Below are positions 32,176 through 42,339 of a stretch of 64,000 nt of DNA, piece after piece. The notes beneath the pieces were generated by a model. That model saw only the letters and a list, made by a program, of their open reading frames with translations, did not search any database and had not been told where the DNA came from. The stretch lies in contig WOAB01000093.1 of assembly GCA_027886185.1 (NCBI GenBank), positions 1,054,001-1,118,000 of the forward strand. The letters are read 5' to 3'. Each line of letters begins with the position of its first letter. The stretch's first letter is position 1. The position numbers and the translations under genes were made by a program. Source of the stretch: Rheum nobile (taxonomy: Eukaryota > Streptophyta > Magnoliopsida > Caryophyllales > Polygonaceae).

Positions 32176-32562
32176 CTAGCTCTCCATCTGGCAAAGGCAG
32201 TAGCCAGGCTGATCAGTACAAGTGAAAACTCCATCAAACGAATTGCACTTCTCTTGGCAAACATCTGCGTATTTGCACCTCCAGTCTATCTTCTTTGCGA
32301 ACGGATCGCAGTACACGTCGCTCGAGCAATTGACACGCCGATGATGATGACGATGAGTCCTCTCAATCTTAGTGGTCCGAGCTGCTTCCACTCCAACCAT
32401 CTCTGTAAACCACAAACTACCTGCAAAACCCATGTAATTAAATTAGAAATCAAGACCAAACAAATATATATATATATATATATTTAAATATGTAGAGTAG
32501 TTACCAGATGAAAGAAGAAGGAGAATGAAAAGGCTGCAGAGTTTTAGAGAAGCTTTTTCCAT
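32176..32562 (-). CDS. Defensin-like cysteine-rich secreted peptide (two exons)
   Basis: Exon 1 runs 32562 to 32505 and encodes MEKASLKLCSLFILLLLSS, a typical signal peptide. The donor is G|GTAACT. Exon 2 runs from 32420 (acceptor TTTTGCAG) to the TAG at 32178-32176. The joined frame is open, about 100 residues. The mature part is basic (HRHHHRR) and then has eight cysteines spaced C-x5-C-x10-C-x5-C-x3-C-x8-C-x6-C-x1-C. The CxxxC plus CxC pair fits a cysteine-stabilised alpha-beta (defensin-like) fold with four disulfides. Such peptides are secreted and act in defence or in cell signalling, often in reproductive tissue; which one applies here cannot be told. No lesion is seen, and the intron position right after the signal peptide is typical of the family. 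This is the best host gene in the window. Confidence 0.82.
32464..32484. repeat. (TA)n microsatellite in the defensin-like gene intron
   Basis: About ten TA units in the single intron (32421-32504). Probably length-variable. Confidence 0.85.
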
Positions 32563-32634
32563 GGTATCCTGATCCTTGAATATGATGGAGAAAGTAAAGA
32601 GAGAGTTGTATTAGTCCACCTGATGCTCTTTGGC

Positions 32635-32645
32635 TGATATATGTG
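32635..32645 (-). promoter_or_regulatory. Possible TATA box of the defensin-like gene
   Basis: Minus-strand CACATATATCA lies about 75 bp before the ATG at 32562, followed by a C/T-rich leader (ACTCTCTCTTTACTTTCTCC). An alternative AT-rich site (TTTAATATATAGC) lies at about 32670-32682. Position and composition are the only evidence. Confidence 0.4.
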
Positions 32646-32689
32646 TAATATAATGGAATGGAATGGTATGCTATATATTAAATGTAAAG

Positions 32690-33338
32690 TTTCCACCAAA
32701 AAAAATATATATTAAATGTAAAGTAATAATGAATGCAAGATTAGTTGGCCCCAATTATTAATATAGATATCAATATTTGGTTGGTCTAGTGGAGGCTGAA
32801 ATGCTAAATTTTCTATACGATTTTTTAGTTATTTAAGTTCGGGTGTATGGATATATTGAATATTGAGAGGTTTAAGCTTCCAGTCCGAATATAAAACGAC
32901 ACTGGTTGATCGAATCGGACGAGCCTAACACCATGAACAAAAAAAAATTATTGATATGCAATGGGTTATAGAAGAAAAGTTGATTAATGTGCACTCTGTT
33001 TTGGAGTGATTTGGCGGATCAGTTTGTTTTGATTTGGTTAGTTAATTATCCATATATACAATACAATGACGAGGATTTGATTATATATTAATTCTCCAAC
33101 TATAGGCTAAAGCCAACCAACGTGGAAAATTCGAATGGAGATCGATATGGAGTTGCTAGACTAGCAACTAGCTAGGAATATAGATGTTTTTTTTATTGTT
33201 AGTTGGGTCAAAGTCATCTCTGTGTGCGTTGACCTGAGACGTGCGGTGCAATACATGCAGCTCCGTGCTAAGTAGTCTTTATTTCGTAAAATAGGATTTC
33301 ATATGTGTGCGTGATCTGATTTCTGTACGTTTTATATA
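32690..33338. other. Intergenic stretch upstream of the defensin-like gene
   Basis: AT-rich with no supported gene. The TTTTATATA at 33330-33338 is the left copy of the target duplication of the fold-back element. Confidence 0.5.
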
Positions 33339-33527
33339 GGCCGTTAAACCGCTCACGCCAGATTTTTATGCCTCGCACTCCTCTCTGGGTGGCACTAAGT
33401 GTAGTCCAAAAAATCCGATTTTCTTGGACTGTACTAGATGCCGTCCAGGATGGGTTTAATTTTTTAAAATTAAAAATATGATTTAATTTATTTATTTTTT
33501 TAATCCGGTTCACTAAACCGGATTAAT

Positions 33528-33693
33528 GGGCGGCAATATGTGGCATTCACTAAACCGGTTTAATTGTGGGCGGCAACAACTGTCGCCCATAAAACCCTCA
33601 AAAAATTTTAAAATTTGACGTGGGCGGCAATAGGTGCCGCCCACCTTTAACCCCCAAAAAAAAAATTGACGTGGACGGCAATAGGTGTCGCCC
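33528..33693. repeat. GGGCGGCA...TGCCGCCC hairpin units, left arm
   Basis: Short palindromes of 21 bp with a 5-base loop: 33568-33588, 33622-33642 and 33673-33693, with a degenerate one at 33528 and more degenerate forms near 33390-33450. The last two lie in a tandem duplication of about 51 bp (GACGTGG-CGGCAATAGGTG, then CGCCCACCTTTAACCCCCA). Confidence 0.85.
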
Positions 33694-33999
33694 ACCTTTA
33701 ACCCCCAAAGAAAAATTGTACTTTTTTTCATAATCATGTAGAGAATTTCAATACGAGTCCGTACATATAAAATTCGTCCAAAACGGATATCGTTTGCCCC
33801 TCCAAAAGCCCAAAAAACGAAGCCTTGTAGTGAAATTTGGTGTCCGGCATATAGCGCATTGTAGTGAAATTTTTTGCATTTTTCTACTATAATTTTGTAT
33901 AAAATTTTAATACGAGTCCGTACAGATAAAATTCATCCAAAACGGATATCGTTTTCCCTTCCAAAAAGCCAAAAATCGAGAATAAAAACTTTATATACT

Positions 34000-35345
34000 A
34001 TATATACTATAGTATTTTATTATATTTCATATATTTATACTTATATATTATAGTATTTCATTATATTTCATATAGTTACATTATATATTATAGTATTTTA
34101 TTATATTTCATATAGTTACACTTATGTACTATATAGTATTTCATTAAATTTCGTATAGTTACACTTATATATTATAGTATTTTATTATATTTCATATAGT
34201 TACACTAATATACTATAGTATTTCAAACAGTTATACTTATATACTATAGTATTTCATTATATTTCATATAGTTACACTAATATACTATAGTATTTCATTA
34301 TATTTCATATAATTATACTTATATACTATAGTATTTCATTATATTTCATATAGTTATACTTATATACTATAGTATTTCATTATATTTCATATAGTTATAC
34401 TTATATACTATAGTATTTCATTATATTTCATAGAGTTACACTTATGTACCATTGTACTTCATTATATTTCATATAGTTACACTTATGTTTTATAGTATAT
34501 CATTATATTTCATATAGTTACACTTATATAGTATAGTATTTTATTAAATCTAGTATACTTAAACTTATATATTATAGTATTTTATTATATTTCATATAGT
34601 TACACTTATATACTATAGTATTTCATTAAATCTAGTATACTTAGACTTATATACTATAGTATTTTATTATATTTCATATAGTTACACTAATATACTATAG
34701 TATTTCATTAAATTTCATATAGTTACACTAATATACTATAGTATTTCAAACAGTTATACTTATATACTATAGTATTTCATTATATTTCATATAGTTATAC
34801 TTATATACTATAGTATTTCATTATATTTTATATAGTTATACTTATATACTATAGTATTTCATTATATTTCATATAGTCATACTTATATACTATAGTATTT
34901 CATTATATTTCATAGAGTTACACTTATGTACCATTGTATTTCATTATATTTCATATAGTTACACTTATATACTATAGTATTTTATTATATTTCATATAGT
35001 TACACTTATATACTATAGTATTTCATTAAATCTAGTATACTTAGACTTATATACTATAGTATTTTATTATATTTCATATAGTTACACTTATATACTATAG
35101 TATTTCATTAAATCTAGTATACTTAGACTTATATACTATAGTATTTCATTAAATTTCATATAGTTATACTTATGTATTATAGTATTTCATTAAATCTAAT
35201 ATACTTAGACTTATATACTATAGTATTTCATTAAATTTCATATAGTTACACTTATTTACTATAGTATTTCATTAAATCTAGTTTACTTAGACTAATATGC
35301 TATAGTATTTTATTAAATCTAGTTTACTTAGACTAATATACTATA
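34000..35345. repeat. 41-bp AT-rich satellite array, left arm of the fold-back element
   Basis: A unit of about 41 bp containing TATACTATAGTATTTCATTA followed by TATTTCATATAGTTACACT, repeated about 32 times. Variants with TTAAATCTAGTATACTTAGA alternate with the main type toward the centre, giving an 82-bp higher-order pattern near 34550-35340. Confidence 0.9.
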
Positions 35346-36030
35346 GTATATAAGTCTAAGTACATTATATTTAATGAAATACTATATTACATAAGTGTAA
35401 CTATATGAATTATAGGAGTACATAAGTGTAACTATATAAAATTTAATGAAATACTATAGTATATAAGTATGAAATAAAGCAAAATGGCTCATTAAACTGT
35501 CTACGCTTCTTATATTGTGAAGTAGTAGTCAGACTATGCAATCCTCGACGCAATTTTCATTTTGGGTCATCGAAAACAACCTCTCTGTGTTTTTAACACA
35601 GGGGTACGGTTGCGTACATCCGACCCCCCCTTACCCTGCTATAAGCGGGAGCCTTTATGGCACTGGGGTAATATTGTTGTTGTTGTTGACTATAGTATAT
35701 AAGTGTAACTATATGAAATATAATGAAATACTATAATATATAAGTCTAAGTATACTAGATTTAATAAAATAATATAGTACATAAGTGTAACTATATGAAA
35801 TGTAATGAATTACAATAGTACATAAATGTAACTATATGAAATATAATAAAATACTATAGTATATAAGTGTAACTATACGAAATTTAATGAAATACTATAG
35901 TACATAAGTGTAACTATATGAAATATAATAAAATACTATAATATATAATGTAACTATATGAAATATAATGAAATACTATAATATATAAGTATAAATATAT
36001 GAAATATAATAAAATACTATAGTATATACT
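35346..36030. repeat. 41-bp satellite array in inverse orientation, right arm
   Basis: The same unit reversed (TATATAAGTGTAACTATATG, then AAATATAATGAAATACTATAG). Its junction with the left array is a palindrome at about 35328-35361 (CTTAGAC...GTCTAAG). It is shorter than the left array (about 460 bp without the inserted SINE against about 1345 bp), so the arms are unequal here. Confidence 0.88.
35469..35688 (+). mobile_element. Au-like SINE inside the satellite array
   Basis: A sequence unlike the array interrupts it. It has AACCTCTCTGTGTTTTTAAC, GGTTGCGTACATCCGACCCC, CCTGCTATAAGCGGGAGCC and CACTGGGGTAATATTGTTG, ending in a TTG-repeat tail: the body and tail of the plant Au SINE family. It is flanked by a perfect 16-bp repeat ACTATAGTATATAAGT (35453-35468 and 35689-35704), although the array unit itself contains that word. 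A TGGCTCATTAAAC near 35487 could be a weak RNA polymerase III A box. Length is 220 bp. Confidence 0.8.
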
Positions 36031-36339
36031 ATATTATATAAAGTTTTTATTCTCGATTTTTGGCTTTTTGGAGGGGAAAACGATATCCGTTTTGGATGAA
36101 TTTTATATGTACGGACTCGTATTAAAATTTTATACAAAATTATAGTAGAAAAATGCAAAAAATTTCACTACAATGCGCTATATGTCGGGCACCAAATTTC
36201 ACTACAAGGCTTTGTTTTTTGGGCTTTTGGAGGGGCAAACGATGTCCGTTTTGGACGAATTTTATATGTACGGACTCGTATTGAAATTCTCTACATGATT
36301 ATGAAAAAAAAGTACATTTTTTTTGGGGGGGTTAAAGGT

Positions 36340-36640
36340 GGGCGGCACCTATTGCCGTCCACGTCAAATTTTAAATTCTTTTGAGGGTTTTCTGGGCGGC
36401 AGTTGTTGCCGCCCACAATTAAACCCGAATTCCTCAAATTCAATCTATTTTTATTTAAATAAATAAAATAAAATTTTAAACCGGGTTCTCCAAAAAAAAA
36501 AAAATATGGGCGGCAATAGGTGCAGCCCAGCCTCTGAACCGGGTTTTAAAAAAATCCGGTTCGGCTGGGCTGCACCTATTGCTGCCCAGAGTTAGACCGG
36601 GTTTTTGGTAGGGTCTACTGGGCGGCACCTCGTGCCGCCC
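36340..36640. repeat. GGGCGGCA...TGCCGCCC hairpin units, right arm
   Basis: Five units at 36340-36360, 36394-36414, 36508-36528, 36567-36587 and 36620-36640. The third and fourth are themselves the arms of a bigger palindrome (36508-36587) around TTTTAAAAAAAT. Loop sequences vary (CCTAT, GTTGT, ATAGG, CCTCG) while the stems stay paired. Confidence 0.85.
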
Positions 36641-36867
36641 AGGGGGGAGTGCGAGGCGTAAAAATCTGGCGTGCGCGGTTTCTCGCCGTTTATATAACAT
36701 TGATTGATCATGCAATTAAGTTGAGAAGATTCAAATCTTGCAACCTAGCTGTCACATGCAAGATTAAAACGCAAGTGTTTGAGATTGACGTACTTGTGTT
36801 CGATCATCTTGATTTACATTGCTAGCTAGCTAGTGGTCAACTCACCGTAGATTATTAGGTAAGGGTG

Positions 36868-37678
36868 TGTTAGGAAGTGAACTTTTGGGAACTATAGTTT
36901 CCTACCTAGTTTTCTTCCTCAGTTTTTCTAGTTTTGATAATGACAACAGGAAACTCTGAAATTGGAAGCACAAAACAGAGACCAAGATGCTGATTTGGGA
37001 ACTGGCGTAAGGAACTGAAGCTCGCTGACGCTGGAAGAGCTTGGAACAAAAGATGAAGGGCGGCGGCGATCCGATTAGGGTAAATCTTTACTAAGAGAGA
37101 GAAGTTAAAGATTATCTTGTTTCCATATTATCTTAGGAGTTAAAAGTATATCTTTTATGGAAACGAAAATTGTAAAATCGTGGGAGATTATATTTGGTAA
37201 CAAATATTATCTTTTCGATTACTTTTTGATTATTTTATTTGTGTAATTCGGTTGTTGGAGTTTCGTTTCTTCCATCAATTAAATTACATAAATAGAATAG
37301 TTGAAACTCTCTCACACCAACGCATTCATTCACATTGCTTACGAAGAAGAAACAGAGCTTAGTTCTTTGAAGACGAACTGTAAGTCGCTTGCTTGTTTGT
37401 GTGCTTGATTTGGTCGAACTAGGTAGAGAGTCCTTAGTGTGTCTAAGACTTAATCTGTGTGTTCTATCCTGGTTGATTGTAATCGAAGTATTAATACAAG
37501 AAGTAGACTTTGAAATCCTCTTGAAAGAGAGGTAGTGGGTTTTATCCTGGATAACTAGTTGGTTATCAAAGGTTCTCACTCTAAGGAACTGGACTTGATT
37601 CTGTTATTGTTTACTTATTCCGCTGCTAAGGAACTGAACTCTCAGTTCCCTTTGATTGCTAACACGTACGATCCTACA
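36868..37678 (+). repeat. Copia-2 5' LTR
   Basis: 811 bp, TGTTAGGAAG to GATCCTACA. It is clearly related to the copia-1 LTRs but more diverged and with small deletions. No partner is in the window. Confidence 0.9.
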
Positions 37679-37680
37679 AT

Positions 37681-37692
37681 TGGTATTAGAGC
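37681..37692 (+). other. Copia-2 primer-binding site
   Basis: TGGTATTAGAGC, one change (C to T) from the initiator Met tRNA complement, 2 bases after the LTR. Confidence 0.88.
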
Positions 37693-37729
37693 AGGCGCTC
37701 TAGATTTGTGTTAGTTTACAAATTTCAAG

Positions 37730-39716
37730 ATGACTAGTTCAAGCGAATTCAGTTTGGGAATCTCCATCAACAAGCCCCACATCCGAAAGAAGGGAGGAGA
37801 ATAATGGTGGAAGAAATGCATGACCAACTACATCCCAACCATGGACTATCAGTGTTGGCGCGTTATTGAAAATGGTGATGGAGTTATTCCTGACAAACTA
37901 GAGGAAAAAGACTGGAAGCCTGAATACTATACCATCAAAGAGAAGAATGCTAAAGCTCGTCAACTCATTCTTAATGGGTTAACAAGGGAGGACATGGACA
38001 AGGTGATAGGAATCACAACTGCTACGGGCATCTAGACTTCCCTAAAGGAGATGCATGAAGGAAGTGAGGAACTGAAGCAAAGCAGGAAGTTTGCTCTAGA
38101 AGGAGAATACCACACTTTCGAGATGCTGGAAACTGAGAACATCTCTCAATATCACTCATGGTTCACAAGACTCATCACCAAACTCAACAATGCTGACGTG
38201 AAGCTTGATGAATGGTCCAAATCCCTTGTCATCATCAATGGACTCAACTCCAAATTCAACCTCATCAAAAGAGTGCTAAAGACTACTCCTGGTATTCAAG
38301 GTTTTCCCCTAACTCAAATCATAAGGAAACTTGAAGTTGAAGAAAGGGAGGCATTCAAAGCAAGCTCTACCAAGAAGATGGAGAAGGGAATCGCTTTAAA
38401 AATCTCAAAGGCCTTCTCAAGGTTGGAGATGGAGGAAGAAAACTCAGATCTTGAAGAAGAAGAGGATGAGATGATAGCCTTGGTTACTAAGCACATCAAG
38501 AAGCACTTCACCAAAGGAAAGTTGATTCAAGAAAAACTTCCAAAAGAGAGATCTTTCTGAATATGCTTGCTATCAATGCAAGGAAAGAGGACACCTTGCT
38601 AAGAACTGCCCTAAGAACTCAAATGAAGATGATAAGCCTATGCAGAAGAAAGCCTTCTTTGCTACCTTTGGAGACGACTCAGAAGACTCTGAAGGGGAAC
38701 TGGATACAAATGGAACTTCTGGAGGAAGATGCTTGATGGCTAAGGAAGATTCAACTGAATCAGATGACTCCGAGGTATCTTCTTCTGACTTTACCAAATC
38801 TCTTCTTGAATGTGATAAAAAACAATTGATCAAGATCATTAAGAAACTTGGAAAGGAAACTAGTTCCCTTCAAGAGAAACTACAAGAATATGAAGATGAG
38901 ATCTCATGCCTATCCACTTAAAACTTTGTCTGGAGTAAGAAACTTGATGAAACTGAGAAATTACTTGCTAATTCTTCTAGGAAGTGTGATTCTTGTATCA
39001 TTGTTAAAAAGGAACCCATGCATGTTGACAATCCTATTGTTCCTTCCACAGACTCTGAAAAGAACACTTCTTCTATGCTTGCTGAAATATTGAACAAACT
39101 TGATCATCTCACTCACTCTATAAATGAGAAAACTGTGAATCAAAGTGTTTTTATTAAGCAACGATATAGTCTTAGCTACTCTGGTAACAACGATTCTGAG
39201 GAAACATGCTCTGCTGAGAACGAGAGACTAAGAAGGGAACTGGTCGAGAAAAATGAAACCCTCAACTGTGCTTTATAAAATTCTCATGACAAAACCCAGT
39301 TCTTAGAAGAAAAGGTAAAAGTGTTCAAACAAAAGCCTAAAGAGAATCAAACTTGGTTCGATGGTCAGAATGCTCACAAGATGTATATTGACCAAGCTCA
39401 AGGAACTAAAGGTAAGAAAGTTAACTTTGAGCAGAGAAAGCAAGAAAGATCATTCTGACCTGGTCATGTTGTCTACAATCGTGTTTGTTGGGATTGTGGT
39501 AAAAATGGTCATTATATTCATGAGTGCATTCACAAGAAAAGACAAATGGAGGAAAATCCTAGGAAAAGGAACCAGAAAATAAATAATAAGAAAAAGATGC
39601 ATACCATAAATGATTTGAATGATCCTTATTATTTTGTTCCTGCTTCTAACCCACAGATAAGATACCAACCTCATTCTCCCAGAAAAGCTAAGCTTAGCTG
39701 GGTTCAAAAAGTTTGA
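37730..39716 (+). pseudogene. Copia-2 gag
   Basis: The ATG at about 37730 starts MTSSSEFSLGISINKPHIRK. Same layout as copia-1: gag core (MHEGSEELKQSRKFALEG, about 38051-38104), knuckle CYQCKERGHLAKNC (about 38566-38610), coiled coil, second knuckle CWDCGKNGHYIHEC (about 39487-39530), and end WVQKV-stop (39714-39716). Stops at about 37801, 38033, 38918 and 39275, and a frameshift near 38520, break it. The second knuckle has Asp for His at position 3 of the motif, which leaves the zinc ligands intact. Confidence 0.88.
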
Positions 39717-41022
39717 GTTCCCTTGTGCAGGACGAAGTGCGACAACAAGACAAATGGTACATAGACAGTGGTTGCTCGTGCCATATGACCGGAAATAGAA
39801 GAAAAATGTCGTCACTTCAGCAACACCGAGGAGGTACCATTTCCTTCGGAGATAAGAGAAAGGGAAAAATATGTGGAACTGGCAGTGTGAATCTCACTGA
39901 TCACATCAAGGTAAGTAACGTTAACCTAGTTGAAAAATTAGGTTTTGATCTAATTAGTGTGTCACAGTTGTGTGATCAAGGGGGAAATGAGGTTCGCTTT
40001 ACCTCTAAAGAATGCTTTGTGGAAGATAGAAAGGGAATTGTGATCCTAAAGGGCAAAAGGTTCAACAACGTCTACATCATTGATCCGAATTTCGTTCCCA
40101 AAGAAAAGTTGTGTCTATCAACCATTGACGACCAAACAAACCTCTGGCATCAACGACTTGGTCATGCAAGCATCAAGCTTATTCACAAGCTGCATCAAAA
40201 GGAACTCGTTCGTGGCCTTCCTAAAATAAATGCTGAAAAGTCAGAAATCTGCTCTGAATGTGTTCAAGGGAAACAAGTTCGTAGTTCCTTCAAGTCCAAA
40301 ACACTGGTGAGTTCCTCTAAGCCTCTAGAACTCATTCACATGGATCTTTGTGGTCCTATGCGAGTTCAAAGCATTGGTGGTAACATGTATATTCTAGTAC
40401 GTGTTGATGATTACTCTAGATTCACTTGGACATTATTTATAAAATCTAAAAGTGAAGTCTTTGATAGGTTTAGTGAGCTAGTTCCCTTGCTTGAAAAATC
40501 ATTGAATGTCTCTCTTCGTGCCATTCGTTCTGATCATGGAACTGAGTTGGAGAATGGAGATTTTCTAACCTTTTACAGGGAACATGGAGTTGATCATAAT
40601 TTCTCGGCTCCCTACACTCCACAACATAATGGAGTTGTTGAAAGAAAGAACAAAACCTTGGAAGATATGGCTCGCACCATGCTCATCTCAAGCGGTCTCT
40701 CTCAATCCTTCTAGGCAGAAGCGGTTAATGCAGCGTGCTATATCTTGAATCGGGCTATGCTACGCCCAATGCTTGAGAAGACTTCCTATGAGCTACTTCG
40801 AGGCAGAGTTCCCAACATTGCTCATCTTCGAGTCTTCGGCTGCAAATGTTTTGTTCACAATAATGGGAAGGACAGTCTAGGGAAGTTTGATCCACGGAGT
40901 GATGAAGGGATCTTCATCGGATATGCTTCCAGTAGCAAAGCATACAAGGTCTTCAACAAACGGACTAAAAAGGTATAAGAAAGTATTCATGTTGTTTTCA
41001 ATGAAAAATTGTCTTCAAAGTC
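39713..41022 (+). pseudogene. Copia-2 pol part 1: protease and integrase
   Basis: The protease has DKWYIDSGCSCHMTGN (about 39749-39796). The integrase N-terminus has LWHQRLGHASIKLIHKLH (about 40141-40195), then CSECVQGKQ, and the core has LIHMDLCGPMRVQSIGG (first Asp, about 40330-40380), IRSDHGTELENGDF (second Asp) and PQHNGVVERKNKTLEDMA (Glu). A TAG at about 40712 replaces the Trp codon found in copia-3, and a TAA at about 40976 ends the next piece. The frame is cut at 41022 by element X. Confidence 0.9.
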
Positions 41023-41987
41023 TGTTGTGCGTACGCACATGCCAAGATCCGTACAATACAAGACGAAGGGCGCCAAGACTTTGGTTTTGCAATCTCTCAG
41101 CTAAGCTCTCTTAGATAGGACATTTGATGTGTTTTTATTGTGACTCTAAACAATAGCTTGATGGAGATTTGACTCAAAACGGGAAATGGATATAACTCTC
41201 ATGAACGAGGTTCATGAAGAGTTTGGGATAGGTATCTCACGACCCTCGGATGCAACTCACCAAGAACCATGAGACGAGGTTGAACACTCATGGATATGAC
41301 ACACCAAGAATATCCAACCGCCTTCGGATATGGCACACCAAAGGGGTTTCGGATACGACACACCGAAACAAGACTAAGACACTCAAGGATATCACACACC
41401 TTGAAGCCATCGTCCAAGAGGCTTGAAATGAACAAAACACTCACATTTTTTTTAAATTAATCTCCAATTCAAGTCTAAGGAATTACAATGCATGACCACC
41501 ATTATATAGGTGCCAAAATACAAAATAAGAAAACCAACTAATTAACTCCACTAACCTACCCACTAACCTAAGCATGACTTAGGCCACTACATAGGCCACT
41601 AATTAAAACAACTATCTAGCTAATTAATTACAAAAATAACAAAAACAATAATTAACTAGCTACAACTAACTAATTAATTAACGAAATTAAAAATAACTAA
41701 ACAACAAACACAAATCAAACATCTTCCGCAGAGACAGTTTCTGGCCTAGTTTCCGAAGGTTCGTTCTCTCCCGTCCGTGATCGGAATGGAGTGATTCCAA
41801 CGCCCAGAGATAGATATTGAAGTCTAGTTTCACTCCTCAAAATTTGAGAGTGATCGGAGTTGGGAATAAGAAGATACGGCACTTTTACTGAGGTGACCCA
41901 TGGTCACATCCATGCAGCTCGATTGCTTCTTCCTCTTCATTGAACCGACTTTGGCATGTCCTTGAGGGGTGACCCATGGTCACATCA
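41023..41987 (-). repeat. Element X LTR a
   Basis: 965 bp, with plus-strand ends TGTTGTGCGT and GGTCACATCA. A minus-strand TATA-like CTATATAATGG is at about 41506. It is bounded on the outside by AAGTC and then the copia-2 integrase reading frame. Confidence 0.9.
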
Positions 41988-42339
41988 TCCTCCCCTCCTT
42001 TAAGAAAGATTCGTCCTCGAATCTTCGTTGTCTTTGCTTGCCAGAAAATCGAGGAGTGAGCACAACAGGGCCGACGGCAACTTCCCAGAAAATCGTCCTG
42101 ACTTCAACAGGGTCGTTCTCCTTCCTCCGAACTCCAAATTGGATGATTCCTCGAAATTGGAGAGCAATTGGATCACGGAAACAAAAGTTATGACGATTTT
42201 ACTGAGAGGTCGTGGTCGCTGCCTGAGATGCCGCGGCGCGGTTTTCCTTTGCCTTTGGTGCGGGCGTGGCTGTTAAGCCTTCCTCGCGCTCTCCGAGCAC
42301 ACGAACATCCCCTCGCCTTGAGATGGCTCTGATACCAAA
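41988..42339 (-). other. Element X internal domain 1 with PBS and polypurine tract
   Basis: 352 bp. PBS in reverse at 42324-42337 (TGGCTCTGATACCA); purine tract in reverse at 41988-42001 (TCCTCCCCTCCTTT). It is about 38 bp shorter than domain 2, lacking the stretch around GGCGACAGTAGTTAG. Short open frames (for example 42393-42199 on the minus strand) do not resemble gag. Confidence 0.85.

Larger units (their letters stand above)
33339..36687. mobile_element. Large fold-back DNA transposon, Mutator-like
   Basis: The two halves are inverted copies of each other. The left end is GGCCGTTAAACCGCTCACGC (continuing CAGATTTTTATGCCTCGCACTCC); the right end, reversed, is GGCGAGAAACCGCGCACGC (continuing CAGATTTTTACGCCTCGCACTCC). 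Flanks TTTTATATA (33330-33338) and GTTTATATA (36688-36696) match at 8 of 9 bases, the duplication size of Mutator-like elements. Arms of about 670 bp (33339-34010 and 36030-36687) match for most of their length, including the segments ACGAGTCCGTACATATAAAA and AAACGGATATCGTTTGCCCC. The core is an inverted pair of satellite arrays with the turning point at about 35345. No transposase is encoded, so it would depend on one from elsewhere. Confidence 0.85.

Noticed and set aside
34000..36030. A CRISPR-like array of regular repeats
   Set aside because: Units are contiguous 41-bp satellite copies without unique spacers, in plant DNA, and invert at the centre.
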